From DAMCZI01 sp032095175 (GTDB lineage: Bacteria > Bacillota > Clostridia > Clostridiales > Caloramatoraceae): a DNA stretch of 25,717 nt. The position numbers and the translations under genes were made by a program. This document shows, one piece after another, positions 1-8,407 of this stretch (its first letter is position 1; each line of letters starts with the position of its first letter). Under the pieces are notes generated by a model. That model was not told where the DNA came from and did no database searches. It saw only the letters and a program-made list of their open reading frames with translations. Location: NCBI GenBank assembly GCA_032095175.1, contig DAMCZI010000055.1, positions 1-25,717 on the forward strand, written 5' to 3'.

Positions 1-52
1 AAAAGAATTAAAAGGACGAGTAAGATGACTTATTTATTTTTTTAATGTGCCT
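1..52. repeat. Truncated copy of the palindromic element (right half)
   Basis: The first 52 bases are identical to 6727-6778, the right arm of the complete palindromic element at 6619-6778. The copy is cut by the window start and ends 17 bases from the speD stop codon. The base pair after its end is TA, as expected if the element inserts at TA, but this is inference. Confidence 0.9.
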
Positions 53-69
53 TAGGGCGCATTTCGTAC

Positions 70-450
70 TTAGAGGCTGGCAGCTTTTACGGAAACAGGC
101 TGCTCAAATAGACCTCTTTTAACTTCTGTTGCAGTTATATGGTTTGCTTTAAATTTCTCTGTCATATAGTTACATGCATCCCATGGATTTATCTTGTCCC
201 CACATGTAAAAACATCAACAGCTGCGTATCCTAGTTCTGGCCATGTGTGTATGGTAAGGTGGGACTCAGAAATTACAACGACTCCACTAACTCCCATGGG
301 ACTAAACTTATGAAAAGCTACTTCTCTTATCTCTGCACCGGCTGTAAGGGCTGAATCCACCATAATTCTTTCAATTAACTCCCTATCATTTAAAATCTCC
401 GGATCGCATCCATATATTTCTGCTAAAATATGACGACCCAATGCATTCAT
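70..450 (-). CDS. speD: S-adenosylmethionine decarboxylase proenzyme (SpeD)
   Basis: Makes decarboxylated SAM, the aminopropyl donor for spermidine synthesis. This is the short bacterial class 1b enzyme, which cleaves itself to form a pyruvoyl cofactor. The signature ESHLTIHTWPE is present. Counted from the ATG at 450, the cleavage serine is Ser63, the processing histidine His68 and the catalytic cysteine Cys83, the same positions as in the Thermotoga enzyme. An in-frame TTG lies 12 bases upstream (462), but it touches the GGGAGG ribosome binding site, so the ATG at 450 is preferred (126 aa). The gene has a 5' leader with an 11-bp inverted repeat and no partner gene in the window. Other spermidine genes may lie outside it. 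Confidence 0.95.
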   Translation of the reverse strand: MNALGRHILAEIYGCDPEILNDRELIERIMVDSALTAGAEIREVAFHKFSPMGVSGVVVISESHLTIHTWPELGYAAVDVFTCGDKINPWDACNYMTEKFKANHITATEVKRGLFEQPVSVKAASL

Positions 451-474
451 TCTAATTCTCAACCTCCCTTATAA

Positions 475-518
475 ATTATTGATTTATATCGCTATATAAT
501 ACTACGAAAATCAATAAT
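475..518. promoter_or_regulatory. Inverted repeat in the speD leader
   Basis: ATTATTGATTT (475-485) and AAATCAATAAT (508-518) form a perfect 11-bp inverted repeat with a 22-bp spacer, 25-68 bases upstream of the speD ATG. It could be an operator or an RNA hairpin in the leader. No regulator can be named. Confidence 0.4.
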
Positions 519-778
519 ATAGCTGTTTACATTCTAAGTTGCTAAATAAATTTTATCAAAATTGGTCAAAATGTCAAGTAATTTTTTAAAATTTGATGTT
601 TTTTTAGAAATACAATTTTATATCACTATTTTGCTCAATATATCTCAATTTCTTGTATATATCTATTGTATTCTATTAACTTTATTATATGCAATTTTAA
701 AAAAATTGCAATCTTATTTATATACAATCCAATAAAATTATTAAATATTATTTTCTTTAATATGCCTTAAGTTGTTAT
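519..778. other. AT-rich intergenic stretch, no gene seen
   Basis: The gap between speD and the ispH/S1 terminator is very AT-rich. No convincing ORF or RNA gene was seen. The speD promoter should lie at its left end, but no clear -35/-10 pair with standard spacing was found. Confidence 0.5.
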
Positions 779-805
779 AAAAAAAATAGGGGCACCCCCC
801 CTATT
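779..805 (-). terminator. Rho-independent terminator of cmk-plsC-ispH
   Basis: On the minus strand an 8-bp stem (AATAGGGG paired with CCCCTATT) is followed by a run of T. The stem contains the ispH/S1 stop codon at 801-803, so transcription ends right at the end of the gene. Confidence 0.85.
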
Positions 806-2765
806 CTTCAACATCCTTAATTGAAAGACTAATTCTTTTTGATTCGATTTCGATTTTTATAATCTTTACTTTTATAGTCTCACCAATTTTTACAACTTCC
901 TGTGGCTTATTTATTCTTCTATCAGCCATATTTGAAATATGAACAAGACCATCTAATCCATCTAAAATCTCAACGAAGGCACCAAACTCTGCAAATCTTG
1001 CTACTTTTCCTTCAATAACATCATCAACCTTATATTTTTCTAAGAATTCTTCCCATGGTTCCTTCTTAAGTCTTTTTATACTTCCTGACACCTTCATATT
1101 CTCTCTGTCAACCTTTATAATTGAAATGTCAGTTTTATCATTTTCAGCTATAACATCATTAGGAGTATTTATTCTCTTCCATGCTAACTCGGATATCGGA
1201 ACAAATACATCTATAGCTCCTATATTAACAAATATACCGGATTTTATAATCGCCTTTACTACGCCACTGTGTACCTGTCCTTCTTCCATTTTCTCAATTG
1301 CTTCTTTTCTCTTAGCTTCTCTTTCATTTCTAACAAGTTCTTTTCTTGAAACAACAATTTCTACGTTGCCTCTCTTCTCCTTGATATCAATGATTTGAGC
1401 CTCTACCTTTTTTCCAACAAATTGGCTTAAATCTTCACCCATTGATGTTCCTGTCTGTGAAATAGGCATAAATGCTCTTAAAGCACCATACTGACAGCTT
1501 AATCCACCCTTATTTACATCCTTTACAGAAACTTCAATTACTTTTGCCTCATCCATATATCCTTTAATTAACTTTATAAATTCTTCTTTTTCTACTTCTT
1601 TTCTGCTTAATAGAACGTTTCCTTCTCCATCATTCATTGCCAATATCTCTATTGTTATTGCGTCTCCAGCTTTGAACTTTTCCTTTAAGTCAATTTCAAT
1701 GCCAGGAATCTCACTAGCTGGAAGGATTCCATCGGATTTATATCCAATATCAACAAAGACCTCATCTTTGTTAACTGCAATAACCTTTCCCTCCACAATG
1801 TCACCTGTGTACAACTTTTTAAAGCTCATAAAGTATTCATTTTCTTCTCCGGTATACTGGTTCATGTTTTCTCTTTCCATAACTCTTGAATTATCCTCCA
1901 TTTCCCTTTTAATTAGTGCATTTTCATTTGAAACACCATTTAGCGTTTCAATGACTTTTTTTATTATATATTCAGGCGTTGAAGCTCCGGCTGTTATACC
2001 AACCCTATTAAACTTCTCAACCTCTTTAACATTTAATTCTTCGCAGGTCTCAACAAAAAATGTATTTGGACATTCATTCCTGCATATCTCATATAGCTTT
2101 TTTGTATTTGAGCTGTCCCTGCCACCAATAACAATCATAGCATCAACTGTCTTAGAAAGCTCCATCGCTTCTTTTTGCCTTATCTGTGTGGCACTGCAAA
2201 CTGTATTGTATATAAGTATCTCCCTGGCAGCATCAACCAGCTTGCTGGTAAGCATTTTCCACTTTTCCTGGTTATATGTTGTTTGGGTAACAATACATAT
2301 TCTACTATATTTTCCGTGTATATCATTTATGTCCTCTTCGCTATCTATTATAATTCCCTTATTATCGCACCATCCATTTACTCCCTCTACTTCGGGATGT
2401 TCTTTATCACCAATTATCACTATCTGATATCCAGATTTATATCTATCCTCAACAATCTTGTGTATATTGCTTACATATGGACAAGTAGCGTCAACAATAT
2501 TTGCTCCCTTATCTTTTAGTCCTTCATATTCTTCCTTTGAAATTCCATGGGAGCGAATAATTACTTTATCCCCACTATTTAAGTCATCTATATTTTCGAG
2601 TACATTAACGCCCTTTGATTTTAAATCTAAAACAACCTGATTGTTATGTATGATGGGGCCGAAGGTATATCCTCCCCCTTCATTAGCTCCTAGGGCTTCA
2701 GCCTTCTCAACAGCTCTTTGCACTCCAAAACAGAAACCTGCACTTTTTGCAACCAGAATCTCCAT
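801..2765 (-). CDS. ispH: 4-hydroxy-3-methylbut-2-enyl diphosphate reductase fused to S1 RNA-binding domains
   Basis: The N-terminal part (residues 1 to about 280) is IspH, the last enzyme of the MEP isoprenoid pathway, which reduces HMBPP to IPP and DMAPP with a [4Fe-4S] cluster. The cluster ligands Cys12, Cys95 and Cys190 are present, with His40, His73 and Glu125 (HPE motif) of the active site. The C-terminal part holds four S1/OB-fold RNA-binding repeats, at about 319-388, 402-475 (divergent), 495-566 and 580-650. E. coli S1 has six. This fusion is a known clostridial arrangement, with the tail annotated as ribosomal protein S1. ATG follows the plsC stop with no spacer, so translation is probably coupled. 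Whether the tail acts on ribosomes is inference. Confidence 0.95.
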   Translation of the reverse strand: MEILVAKSAGFCFGVQRAVEKAEALGANEGGGYTFGPIIHNNQVVLDLKSKGVNVLENIDDLNSGDKVIIRSHGISKEEYEGLKDKGANIVDATCPYVSNIHKIVEDRYKSGYQIVIIGDKEHPEVEGVNGWCDNKGIIIDSEEDINDIHGKYSRICIVTQTTYNQEKWKMLTSKLVDAAREILIYNTVCSATQIRQKEAMELSKTVDAMIVIGGRDSSNTKKLYEICRNECPNTFFVETCEELNVKEVEKFNRVGITAGASTPEYIIKKVIETLNGVSNENALIKREMEDNSRVMERENMNQYTGEENEYFMSFKKLYTGDIVEGKVIAVNKDEVFVDIGYKSDGILPASEIPGIEIDLKEKFKAGDAITIEILAMNDGEGNVLLSRKEVEKEEFIKLIKGYMDEAKVIEVSVKDVNKGGLSCQYGALRAFMPISQTGTSMGEDLSQFVGKKVEAQIIDIKEKRGNVEIVVSRKELVRNEREAKRKEAIEKMEEGQVHSGVVKAIIKSGIFVNIGAIDVFVPISELAWKRINTPNDVIAENDKTDISIIKVDRENMKVSGSIKRLKKEPWEEFLEKYKVDDVIEGKVARFAEFGAFVEILDGLDGLVHISNMADRRINKPQEVVKIGETIKVKIIKIEIESKRISLSIKDVEE

Positions 2766-3362
2766 CTATTCTTCCTCCCTTTTAAGTCCTGAAATCTTTT
2801 CCATAATTATCCGGCTTAATTCCTGGTAATCCTCGCTGCCCAATTTTCCTTGCTTGTAATTATATAATTCCACAGGTTCTCCAATAGTTACCTGCATTTT
2901 ATCGAAAAGGTGATATCCTCCAGTAATCAATACTGGTATAACAGGTTTTCGAGTTTTAACTGAAAACACAGCAACGCCCGGATTAGCTTTTCCCATTATA
3001 CCACGTTCTCCACCTTTTATCCTTGTGCCCTCTGGAAATATACCTACAAGTTGCTTGTCCTTTAACAATCTGAGAGTTGTCTTACTGGCATTCAAATCAG
3101 CTTCTCCCCTCTTTATAGGGAATGCACCAAGACCTCTTACTAGTTGTCTTATTACTGGTTTTTTAAACAATTCATACTTTGCCATAAAATTTATTTGTCT
3201 TGAAACTGAAATCGCTGCCATAACAGGATCTGCCCAATGATAATGATTAGGGCAAATCAGTGCTCCTTCATTTTCAGGAATGTTTTCTTTTCCTTTAACA
3301 TTAATTCGATATATCAAATGAAAAACAAACCACGCAATTCCTCTAACAATTTTATAAAACAT
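2766..3362 (-). CDS. plsC: 1-acyl-sn-glycerol-3-phosphate acyltransferase (PlsC-like)
   Basis: Transfers an acyl chain to lysophosphatidate to give phosphatidate, in phospholipid synthesis at the inner face of the membrane. The catalytic NHX4D motif is NHYHWAD (His40, Asp45), and the acceptor-binding motif FPEGTR lies at 109-114. A hydrophobic N-terminus (about 6-19) suits membrane association. At 198 aa it is a typical short clostridial PlsC. It is the middle gene of cmk-plsC-ispH: its ATG is one base after the cmk stop, and its stop touches the ispH start. Confidence 0.9.
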   Translation of the reverse strand: MFYKIVRGIAWFVFHLIYRINVKGKENIPENEGALICPNHYHWADPVMAAISVSRQINFMAKYELFKKPVIRQLVRGLGAFPIKRGEADLNASKTTLRLLKDKQLVGIFPEGTRIKGGERGIMGKANPGVAVFSVKTRKPVIPVLITGGYHLFDKMQVTIGEPVELYNYKQGKLGSEDYQELSRIIMEKISGLKREEE

Positions 3363-3363
3363 A

Positions 3364-4026
3364 CTATAGCACCTTGCCCTTTTTTACGATTTTCAATATT
3401 TCATCAACAACCTCATCTATTCCCTTAGAAGTTGTATCAACCAAAATCGCATCCTCAGCCATACATAATGGGTTTATTTTTCTAGACATATCATATTTAT
3501 CTCTATTTTCTATGTCTCTACATACATCCTCAATTGATAGACTTATATTCTTTTTATCAAATTCCAGCTTCCTTCTTTTTGCCCTTTCCTCCACAGAAGC
3601 AGTAAGGTATATCTTATAATCCGCTTCCTTTAGTACGTTTGAACCAATATCTCTACCATCCATTATTACGCTTTTTTCCATAGCCATCTTTCTTTGCATA
3701 TCAACAAGTTTCTCCCTTACAATCCCCATAGCGGAAACCTCTGATACCCTCTTAGTTATGTATGGCATTCTTATTTCCTCTGAGACATCGATTCCATCTA
3801 GATAAACTTTTCCCATTTTTAAAGTTATCTCTGTATTCTCAAGCATACCTTTAACTGAATCATTATCCTCAAGAGATATGTTGTTTTTTAAAATTTTTAA
3901 TGTAATGGCCCTGTACATAGCTCCAGTATCCACATACTCAATATTGAGCTTTTTTGCAACAATTTTGGATATTGTGCTTTTTCCTGCACCAGCAGGTCCA
4001 TCAATCGCTATAGCTATTTTTTTCAA
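3364..4026 (-). CDS. cmk: Cytidylate kinase
   Basis: Phosphorylates CMP and dCMP with ATP. The Walker A loop GPAGAGKST is at residues 10-18. YVDTGAMYR, the DGRDIG motif and the basic KRRKLE lid region are typical of bacterial Cmk, and 220 aa is the usual length. The start codon is TTG at 4024-4026, chosen because AGGGAGG lies 7 bases upstream and the protein begins directly with the conserved KKIAIAIDGPAGAGKS strand. First gene of the cmk-plsC-ispH/S1 operon. The 200 bp upstream are largely taken up by a long palindrome, so the promoter is either inside it or upstream of aroH. Confidence 0.95.
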   Translation of the reverse strand: MKKIAIAIDGPAGAGKSTISKIVAKKLNIEYVDTGAMYRAITLKILKNNISLEDNDSVKGMLENTEITLKMGKVYLDGIDVSEEIRMPYITKRVSEVSAMGIVREKLVDMQRKMAMEKSVIMDGRDIGSNVLKEADYKIYLTASVEERAKRRKLEFDKKNISLSIEDVCRDIENRDKYDMSRKINPLCMAEDAILVDTTSKGIDEVVDEILKIVKKGKVL

Positions 4027-4044
4027 TTAAAAGCCTCCCTGAAC

Positions 4045-4161
4045 TATATATAAATCGTGAAATTCTTTACATTTTGTTTTTTTAAACAGCCCTACAGTAT
4101 TGGTCCGACCTTAGGATGTTTAAAAAGACAGAATGTAATAGAATTTTTGATTTATATATAT
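4045..4161. repeat. Long imperfect palindrome (about 117 bp), MITE-like
   Basis: The arms 4045-4087 and 4117-4161 are reverse complements over about 43 bases with a few mismatches and small gaps. The 29-base centre contains GGTCCGACC, itself a small palindrome. It fills most of the aroH-cmk gap. Only one copy is in the window, so its status as a repeat family is inference from structure. Confidence 0.6.
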
Positions 4162-4226
4162 ATAATAAATCATAGATTATGTTTAATAATCACAAAATGT
4201 CATAAAATATATATTCAATGTATTTT

Positions 4227-4589
4227 TTAAAATTCCTGCAACAAATCTCTTCTTAAGTTTACTGCATTTCTTAAATAAACATGTTTTACCTCATTTTGAG
4301 GTTTTTCTTCGTTGACCTGTATCATCAGTCTTATACATCTTTCAAGGCTGTTTTCAACATACATCTCCTGAAGGCAAAGCAAGCCTGCATGCCTTATTCC
4401 CAATGCTCTCGCAGCTTCAGCAGGGTATGCTGAGGTTAAATCCTTTGTACAGGTAAAAATTATTGATATAATATTATCCATTGAAAAATTATTACTATTT
4501 ATAATTTTTAAAATAAGTTCCTTTGCAGCTTCATGTATTTCAAATTTGCTATCAATTTCAACAGTAGTTGCGCCTCTAACAGAATACAT
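4227..4589 (-). CDS. aroH: Chorismate mutase, AroH class
   Basis: Converts chorismate to prephenate on the route to phenylalanine and tyrosine. The monofunctional trimeric AroH fold is recognised from the N-terminal VRGATTV. Residues that align with the Bacillus subtilis active site are Arg5, Glu75, Arg87 and Tyr105, and 120 aa is family length. ATG at 4589 has AGGGGGAA just upstream. It follows the BaiN-like gene by 10 bases, so the two are probably co-transcribed. No other aromatic biosynthesis gene is in the window. Confidence 0.93.
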   Translation of the reverse strand: MYSVRGATTVEIDSKFEIHEAAKELILKIINSNNFSMDNIISIIFTCTKDLTSAYPAEAARALGIRHAGLLCLQEMYVENSLERCIRLMIQVNEEKPQNEVKHVYLRNAVNLRRDLLQEF

Positions 4590-4599
4590 ATAATTCCCC

Positions 4600-5823
4600 C
4601 TAGCAGTTTACTCCTGCACAGTATCCAGTAGAAAAGGCTACCTGCAGATTAAAGCCTCCAGTTAAAGCATCTACATCAAGTAATTCTCCTACTATGTAAA
4701 GTCCCTTAATTATCTTTGATTCCATTGTACTTGGATTTACTTCTCTAACAGACACTCCTCCCCTTGTTATTATAGCTTCATCTATTGGTCTTGTATCTAT
4801 AACAGTAACCTTAAACTCCTTAATTAATTTAATAAGTCCCATTCTTTCTTCTCTGGTTATAGAATTAACTGGTTTCTCAGGATCAATTTCCGAAAGGTTA
4901 ATTATAACTGGTATCATTTTTTTAGGAAGAAGTTCATCTAAGGAATTTTTAAAATGCTTATTTTTAACAGCTTCAAAATCCCTTAAAATTCTCTTATCTA
5001 ATTCTCCATGATCCAATGCTGGTTTTAAATCCACATACACATCTATTTCCTTAGGCAGATAATCTAGAGCATACCTGCTTCCAGAAATAATAATAGGACC
5101 AGATATTCCAAAATGGGTAAAAAGCATTTCACCAAAGTCACTAAATATCTCTCTTCCCTTGTGCTTCATAGAGACGCTTACATTTTTAAGTGAAAGGCCC
5201 ATTAAATCACGAATCCATTCTTCCTTTACCACTAGTGGTACAAGTGATGGCTTTATATCCGTTATTTTGTGTCCAAGCTTTTCAGCTATGGTATACCCAT
5301 CGCCAGTTGAACCAGTAAGAGGATAGGATTTACCCCCAGTTGCAAGAATTACAGCATCCGCTGGAATGTAATCACCATCGCAGGTTTTTACACCCTTAAC
5401 CTCTCCATTTTCAGTATGTATTTCAAGCACTCTTGTATTAAATCTAATATTCACTCTATTATCCTCAAGATATCTTTCAAAACACCTTATAATGTCACTT
5501 GATTTATCAGATTCAGGAAAGACTCTGTCTCCCCTTTCTACCTTCAGCTTTATGCCTTTAGCTTCTATCATTTGCATCAAATCATAGTTTGTAAAGGTAT
5601 AGAGCGCACTATACATAAAATTTCCGTTTCCAGGAATGTTCTTTATAATTTCCTCTACATCCTTGTTTGTAGTTACATTACATCTTCCCTTTCCAGTAAT
5701 GAATACCTTCTTGCCAAGCTTCTCATTTCTTTCTAAAAGTGTTACCCTATTTCCTCTTTCAGCAGCCTTTATTGCTGCCATCATTCCAGAAGCTCCACCA
5801 CCTATTACCACAATACTTCTCAT
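4600..5823 (-). CDS. FAD-dependent oxidoreductase, BaiN/HI0933 family
   Basis: A 407-aa flavoprotein with the N-terminal dinucleotide-binding motif GGGASGMMAA (8-17). A second conserved block is ATGGKSYPLTGSTGDGY, and the C-terminal GGFNLQVAFSTGYCAG completes FAD binding. The family includes BaiN of bile-acid 7-dehydroxylating clostridia, but most members have no proven substrate, so no specific reaction is assigned. ATG at 5823 has GAGGAG 8 bases upstream. It overlaps (ATGA) the stop of a 21-codon ORF that may be a gene remnant. It lies downstream of the phosphatase gene and immediately upstream of aroH. Confidence 0.88.
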   Translation of the reverse strand: MRSIVVIGGGASGMMAAIKAAERGNRVTLLERNEKLGKKVFITGKGRCNVTTNKDVEEIIKNIPGNGNFMYSALYTFTNYDLMQMIEAKGIKLKVERGDRVFPESDKSSDIIRCFERYLEDNRVNIRFNTRVLEIHTENGEVKGVKTCDGDYIPADAVILATGGKSYPLTGSTGDGYTIAEKLGHKITDIKPSLVPLVVKEEWIRDLMGLSLKNVSVSMKHKGREIFSDFGEMLFTHFGISGPIIISGSRYALDYLPKEIDVYVDLKPALDHGELDKRILRDFEAVKNKHFKNSLDELLPKKMIPVIINLSEIDPEKPVNSITREERMGLIKLIKEFKVTVIDTRPIDEAIITRGGVSVREVNPSTMESKIIKGLYIVGELLDVDALTGGFNLQVAFSTGYCAGVNC

Positions 5824-5966
5824 GTATCATTCTCCTCATCTATATGTTTCGCATAAATGATTCTGCATCCCTTGACCTTAAACATTCATACGAAATCTTT
5901 TTCCTTGATATATTAATCGCACACCATCCAATGTAAAATCTTTAGTGCAATTAATACATTTTATCT

Positions 5967-6605
5967 TTACAATATGGTGTGTTCTGCCATATTAAAATCT
6001 TTTAAGTGACAGGTATCATTTAAAAGCAGTGTTTGAAAGCTGCCATCCTTATATTCAAATATATTAATAGCAGTATTATCCTGTCTTATTTTATGCAGAT
6101 TTGAAATGTCTATGCCCATCAAAGCACAAATAATTACCTTAGTTGTTATACCATGGGATACTACCAATATGTTTTTATCTTCATTATTTCTTATTATCTC
6201 CATAAGCTTATTAACGCTTCTTTCCCTAAGCTCCACAAGAGTTTCTGCATCAGGTATTTGTGCAAGATGTGGAGATGTGCTCCATACATTAAAAACCTCA
6301 GGATATTTATTTACTATATCCTTATAGGTTAGTCCTTCCCAGCATCCCATTCTAAATTCCATAAAATCACTGTATTTTTCAACAGTTTTTCCATGATTTT
6401 CTGCTATAATATTTGCAGTTTCAAAAGCTCTCTTTAATGTACTGGAAAAAAACATATCAATCCTTTCATCCGCTAGCCTTTTTGCAACTAAATCAGCCTG
6501 AGCTTTTCCTGTTTTTGATAATGGTATATCATTGCTGCAGCCCTGGGATCTATTTTCCTTATTCCATTCAGTTTCTCCATGTCTTACAATATATATTTTT
6601 GACAT
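5967..6605 (-). CDS. Histidine phosphatase family protein (phosphoglycerate-mutase-like)
   Basis: A branch-1 histidine phosphatase of 212 aa. RHGETEWN at 8-15 carries the phospho-accepting His9, and the second catalytic histidine is in VVSHGITT. The family includes cofactor-dependent phosphoglycerate mutases, the CobC phosphatase and broad phosphatases. The length and the GCWEGLTYKDI segment fit the GpmB/CobC-like group, so the substrate is left open. ATG at 6605 has GGAGGTG just upstream. The long palindromic element ends only about 13 bases before the start codon, so the native promoter lies beyond it or within it. Confidence 0.88.
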   Translation of the reverse strand: MSKIYIVRHGETEWNKENRSQGCSNDIPLSKTGKAQADLVAKRLADERIDMFFSSTLKRAFETANIIAENHGKTVEKYSDFMEFRMGCWEGLTYKDIVNKYPEVFNVWSTSPHLAQIPDAETLVELRERSVNKLMEIIRNNEDKNILVVSHGITTKVIICALMGIDISNLHKIRQDNTAINIFEYKDGSFQTLLLNDTCHLKDFNMAEHTIL

Positions 6606-6618
6606 ACTACACCTCCAT

Positions 6619-6778
6619 AAGGCACATTAAAAAAATAAATGAGTCAGATTGCGAAGTAATTTTAATTATTTTCTAGGCACTCAATCATGCGCATACTAAC
6701 TGTATGTAAGTGATTGAGTAACGACGAAAAGAATTAAAAGGACGAGTAAGATGACTTATTTATTTTTTTAATGTGCCT
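6619..6778. repeat. Complete palindromic element of about 160 bp (MITE/REP-like)
   Basis: The whole stretch is one imperfect inverted repeat. The outer ends are AGGCACATTAAAAAAATAAA and its reverse complement. The arms continue through a TTTTAATT block to a central hairpin (ACTCAATCA/TGATTGAGT with inner CATAC/GTATG). The last 52 bases are identical to 1-52 of the window. It has no ORF and separates the phosphatase gene from the gdhA terminator. Probably a non-autonomous mobile or REP-type element, by structure and multiple copies. Confidence 0.85.
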
Positions 6779-6914
6779 AAGTTGCAAGAGACATACTCAA
6801 TAATTATAATATATAAAATGCTTCAACTCTATATATTCTTTTAAATCTGTCCCATTAATCATAATATTACAATACCATAAAAAGCCCTAAAAATGAAGAA
6901 AGGATTAACATTAC

Positions 6915-6938
6915 AAAAGCCCCGGGAACTCCCGGGGC
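6915..6938 (-). terminator. gdhA terminator
   Basis: An 8-bp GC stem, GCCCCGGG with CCCGGGGC (6919-6938), has a 4-base loop and is followed on the minus strand by TTTT, about 20 bases after the gdhA stop. Confidence 0.85.
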
Positions 6939-6959
6939 CTATAAGCTATCTTCTATTTA

Positions 6960-8327
6960 TTAATAATTTCCCTGTGCATGCATTGCATCTGCAACCTTCA
7001 TAAATCCAGCAAGGTTAGCTCCTGCAACAAGATTATATCCAAATCCGCAATCAGCTGCAGCCTTAACTGAGTTGTTGTAGATGTTGATCATTATCTGATG
7101 AAGTTTGCCTTCTACTTCTTCTGCTGTCCATGAAAGTCTCATGCTGTTCTGTGCCATTTCAAGAGCTGATGTTGCAACTCCGCCTGCATTTGCAGCCTTA
7201 GCTGGTCCAACAATTAATCCACTCTTCATGAAGTACTGAACTGCTTCATTTGTACATGGCATGTTAGCAGCTTCACAAACGTACTTAACTCCGTTTGCAA
7301 CTATCTGCTTAGCACTGTCTATCTTAATATCATTCTGCATAGCAGCTGGTATTACTATGTCAACCTTAGTATTCCATGGCTTTTCTCCTGGGAAGAACTT
7401 AGCACTTGGATACTTCTTAGCATATGTTTCAACCTTGCTTCTATCTATCTTAAGCATTTCTGGTAAGAAATCAACCTTTTCTCCAGTTATTCCGTCTGGA
7501 TCATACACATATCCATCTGGGCCTGAAATTGTAACAACTTTACCACCAAGTTGGTCAACCTTCTTACATACTCCCCAAGCAACCTGTCCAAATCCTGAAA
7601 CTGCAACAGTCTTGCCCTTGAAAGTTTCTCCTTCATGCTTTAAGAGTTCCTGGCAGAAGTAAACAACTCCAAATCCAGTTGCTTCTGGTCTCATTATGCT
7701 TCCACCATATGATAAAGCTTTTCCTGTGAACACTCCGTTTTCGAATGCTCCTCTTATTCTTCTATAATATCCATACATATATCCAACTTCTCTTGCTCCA
7801 ACACCGATGTCTCCAGCTGGAACGTCTACGTCTGGTCCAATATGTCTATAAAGTTCAGTCATGAAGCTCTGGCAGAATCTCATTATTTCAGCATCTGACT
7901 TTCCTCTTGGGCTGAAATCTGAACCACCCTTACCTCCTCCTATTGGAAGACCTGTAAGTGAGTTTTTAAGTATCTGCTCAAATCCAAGGAACTTAATGAT
8001 ACTTAGGTTAACTGATGGGTCGAATCTTAGTCCTCCCTTGTATGGTCCTATAGCGCCATTGAACTGTACTCTGTATCCTCTGTTTACCTGTACATTTCCT
8101 TCATCATCTACCCATGGTACCTTGAACATGATCTGTCTTTCTGGTTCACAGAATCTTTCTAGAAGGTTTTCTTCTATATATTCTGGATGATTTTCCATAA
8201 CAGGAGTCAATGTTGTAAGAACTTCTTCTACTGCCTGTAAAAATTCTGGTTCATTAGCATTTCTTGTCTTAACGTTTTCCAATACTTGTTGAATGTATTC
8301 TTGTGCGTTGATATTTTTCTTTGACAT
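6960..8327 (-). CDS. gdhA: Glutamate dehydrogenase
   Basis: Reversible oxidative deamination of glutamate to 2-oxoglutarate and ammonia, linking amino-acid fermentation with nitrogen assimilation. Conserved lysines Lys97 (GPYKGG), Lys121 and Lys133 (GGGKGG), and Asp173 (PAGDIG), line up with Lys89, Lys113, Lys125 and Asp165 of the Clostridium symbiosum enzyme. The Rossmann motif is GFGQVAWG. NAD or NADP preference cannot be decided from sequence by eye. The start is ATG at 8327 (455 aa), with GGGGGG 9 bases before it. A TTG 21 bases further up is in frame but has no ribosome binding site. Monocistronic, with its own promoter and terminator. Confidence 0.96.
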   Translation of the reverse strand: MSKKNINAQEYIQQVLENVKTRNANEPEFLQAVEEVLTTLTPVMENHPEYIEENLLERFCEPERQIMFKVPWVDDEGNVQVNRGYRVQFNGAIGPYKGGLRFDPSVNLSIIKFLGFEQILKNSLTGLPIGGGKGGSDFSPRGKSDAEIMRFCQSFMTELYRHIGPDVDVPAGDIGVGAREVGYMYGYYRRIRGAFENGVFTGKALSYGGSIMRPEATGFGVVYFCQELLKHEGETFKGKTVAVSGFGQVAWGVCKKVDQLGGKVVTISGPDGYVYDPDGITGEKVDFLPEMLKIDRSKVETYAKKYPSAKFFPGEKPWNTKVDIVIPAAMQNDIKIDSAKQIVANGVKYVCEAANMPCTNEAVQYFMKSGLIVGPAKAANAGGVATSALEMAQNSMRLSWTAEEVEGKLHQIMINIYNNSVKAAADCGFGYNLVAGANLAGFMKVADAMHAQGNY

Positions 8328-8378
8328 TTTAACGCCCCCCAAAATCAATAAATAAATAGTAAAACTTACTACATATCA

Positions 8379-8407
8379 ATTATGAAATATTTCTTTCATA
8401 TTTTCAA
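8379..8407 (-). promoter_or_regulatory. Likely sigma-A promoter of gdhA
   Basis: On the minus strand TTGAAA (8402-8407), a 17-base spacer and CATAAT (8379-8384) form a good sigma-A pair. The predicted start of transcription is about 45 bases before the gdhA ATG. Confidence 0.6.

Noticed and set aside
1672..2427. A 251-codon open frame on the plus strand
   Set aside because: It is the antisense shadow of ispH, with no ribosome binding site; the minus-strand protein is clearly the real one.
7261..7662. A 133-codon plus-strand frame inside gdhA
   Set aside because: Shadow of gdhA, with no ribosome binding site and no recognisable protein.
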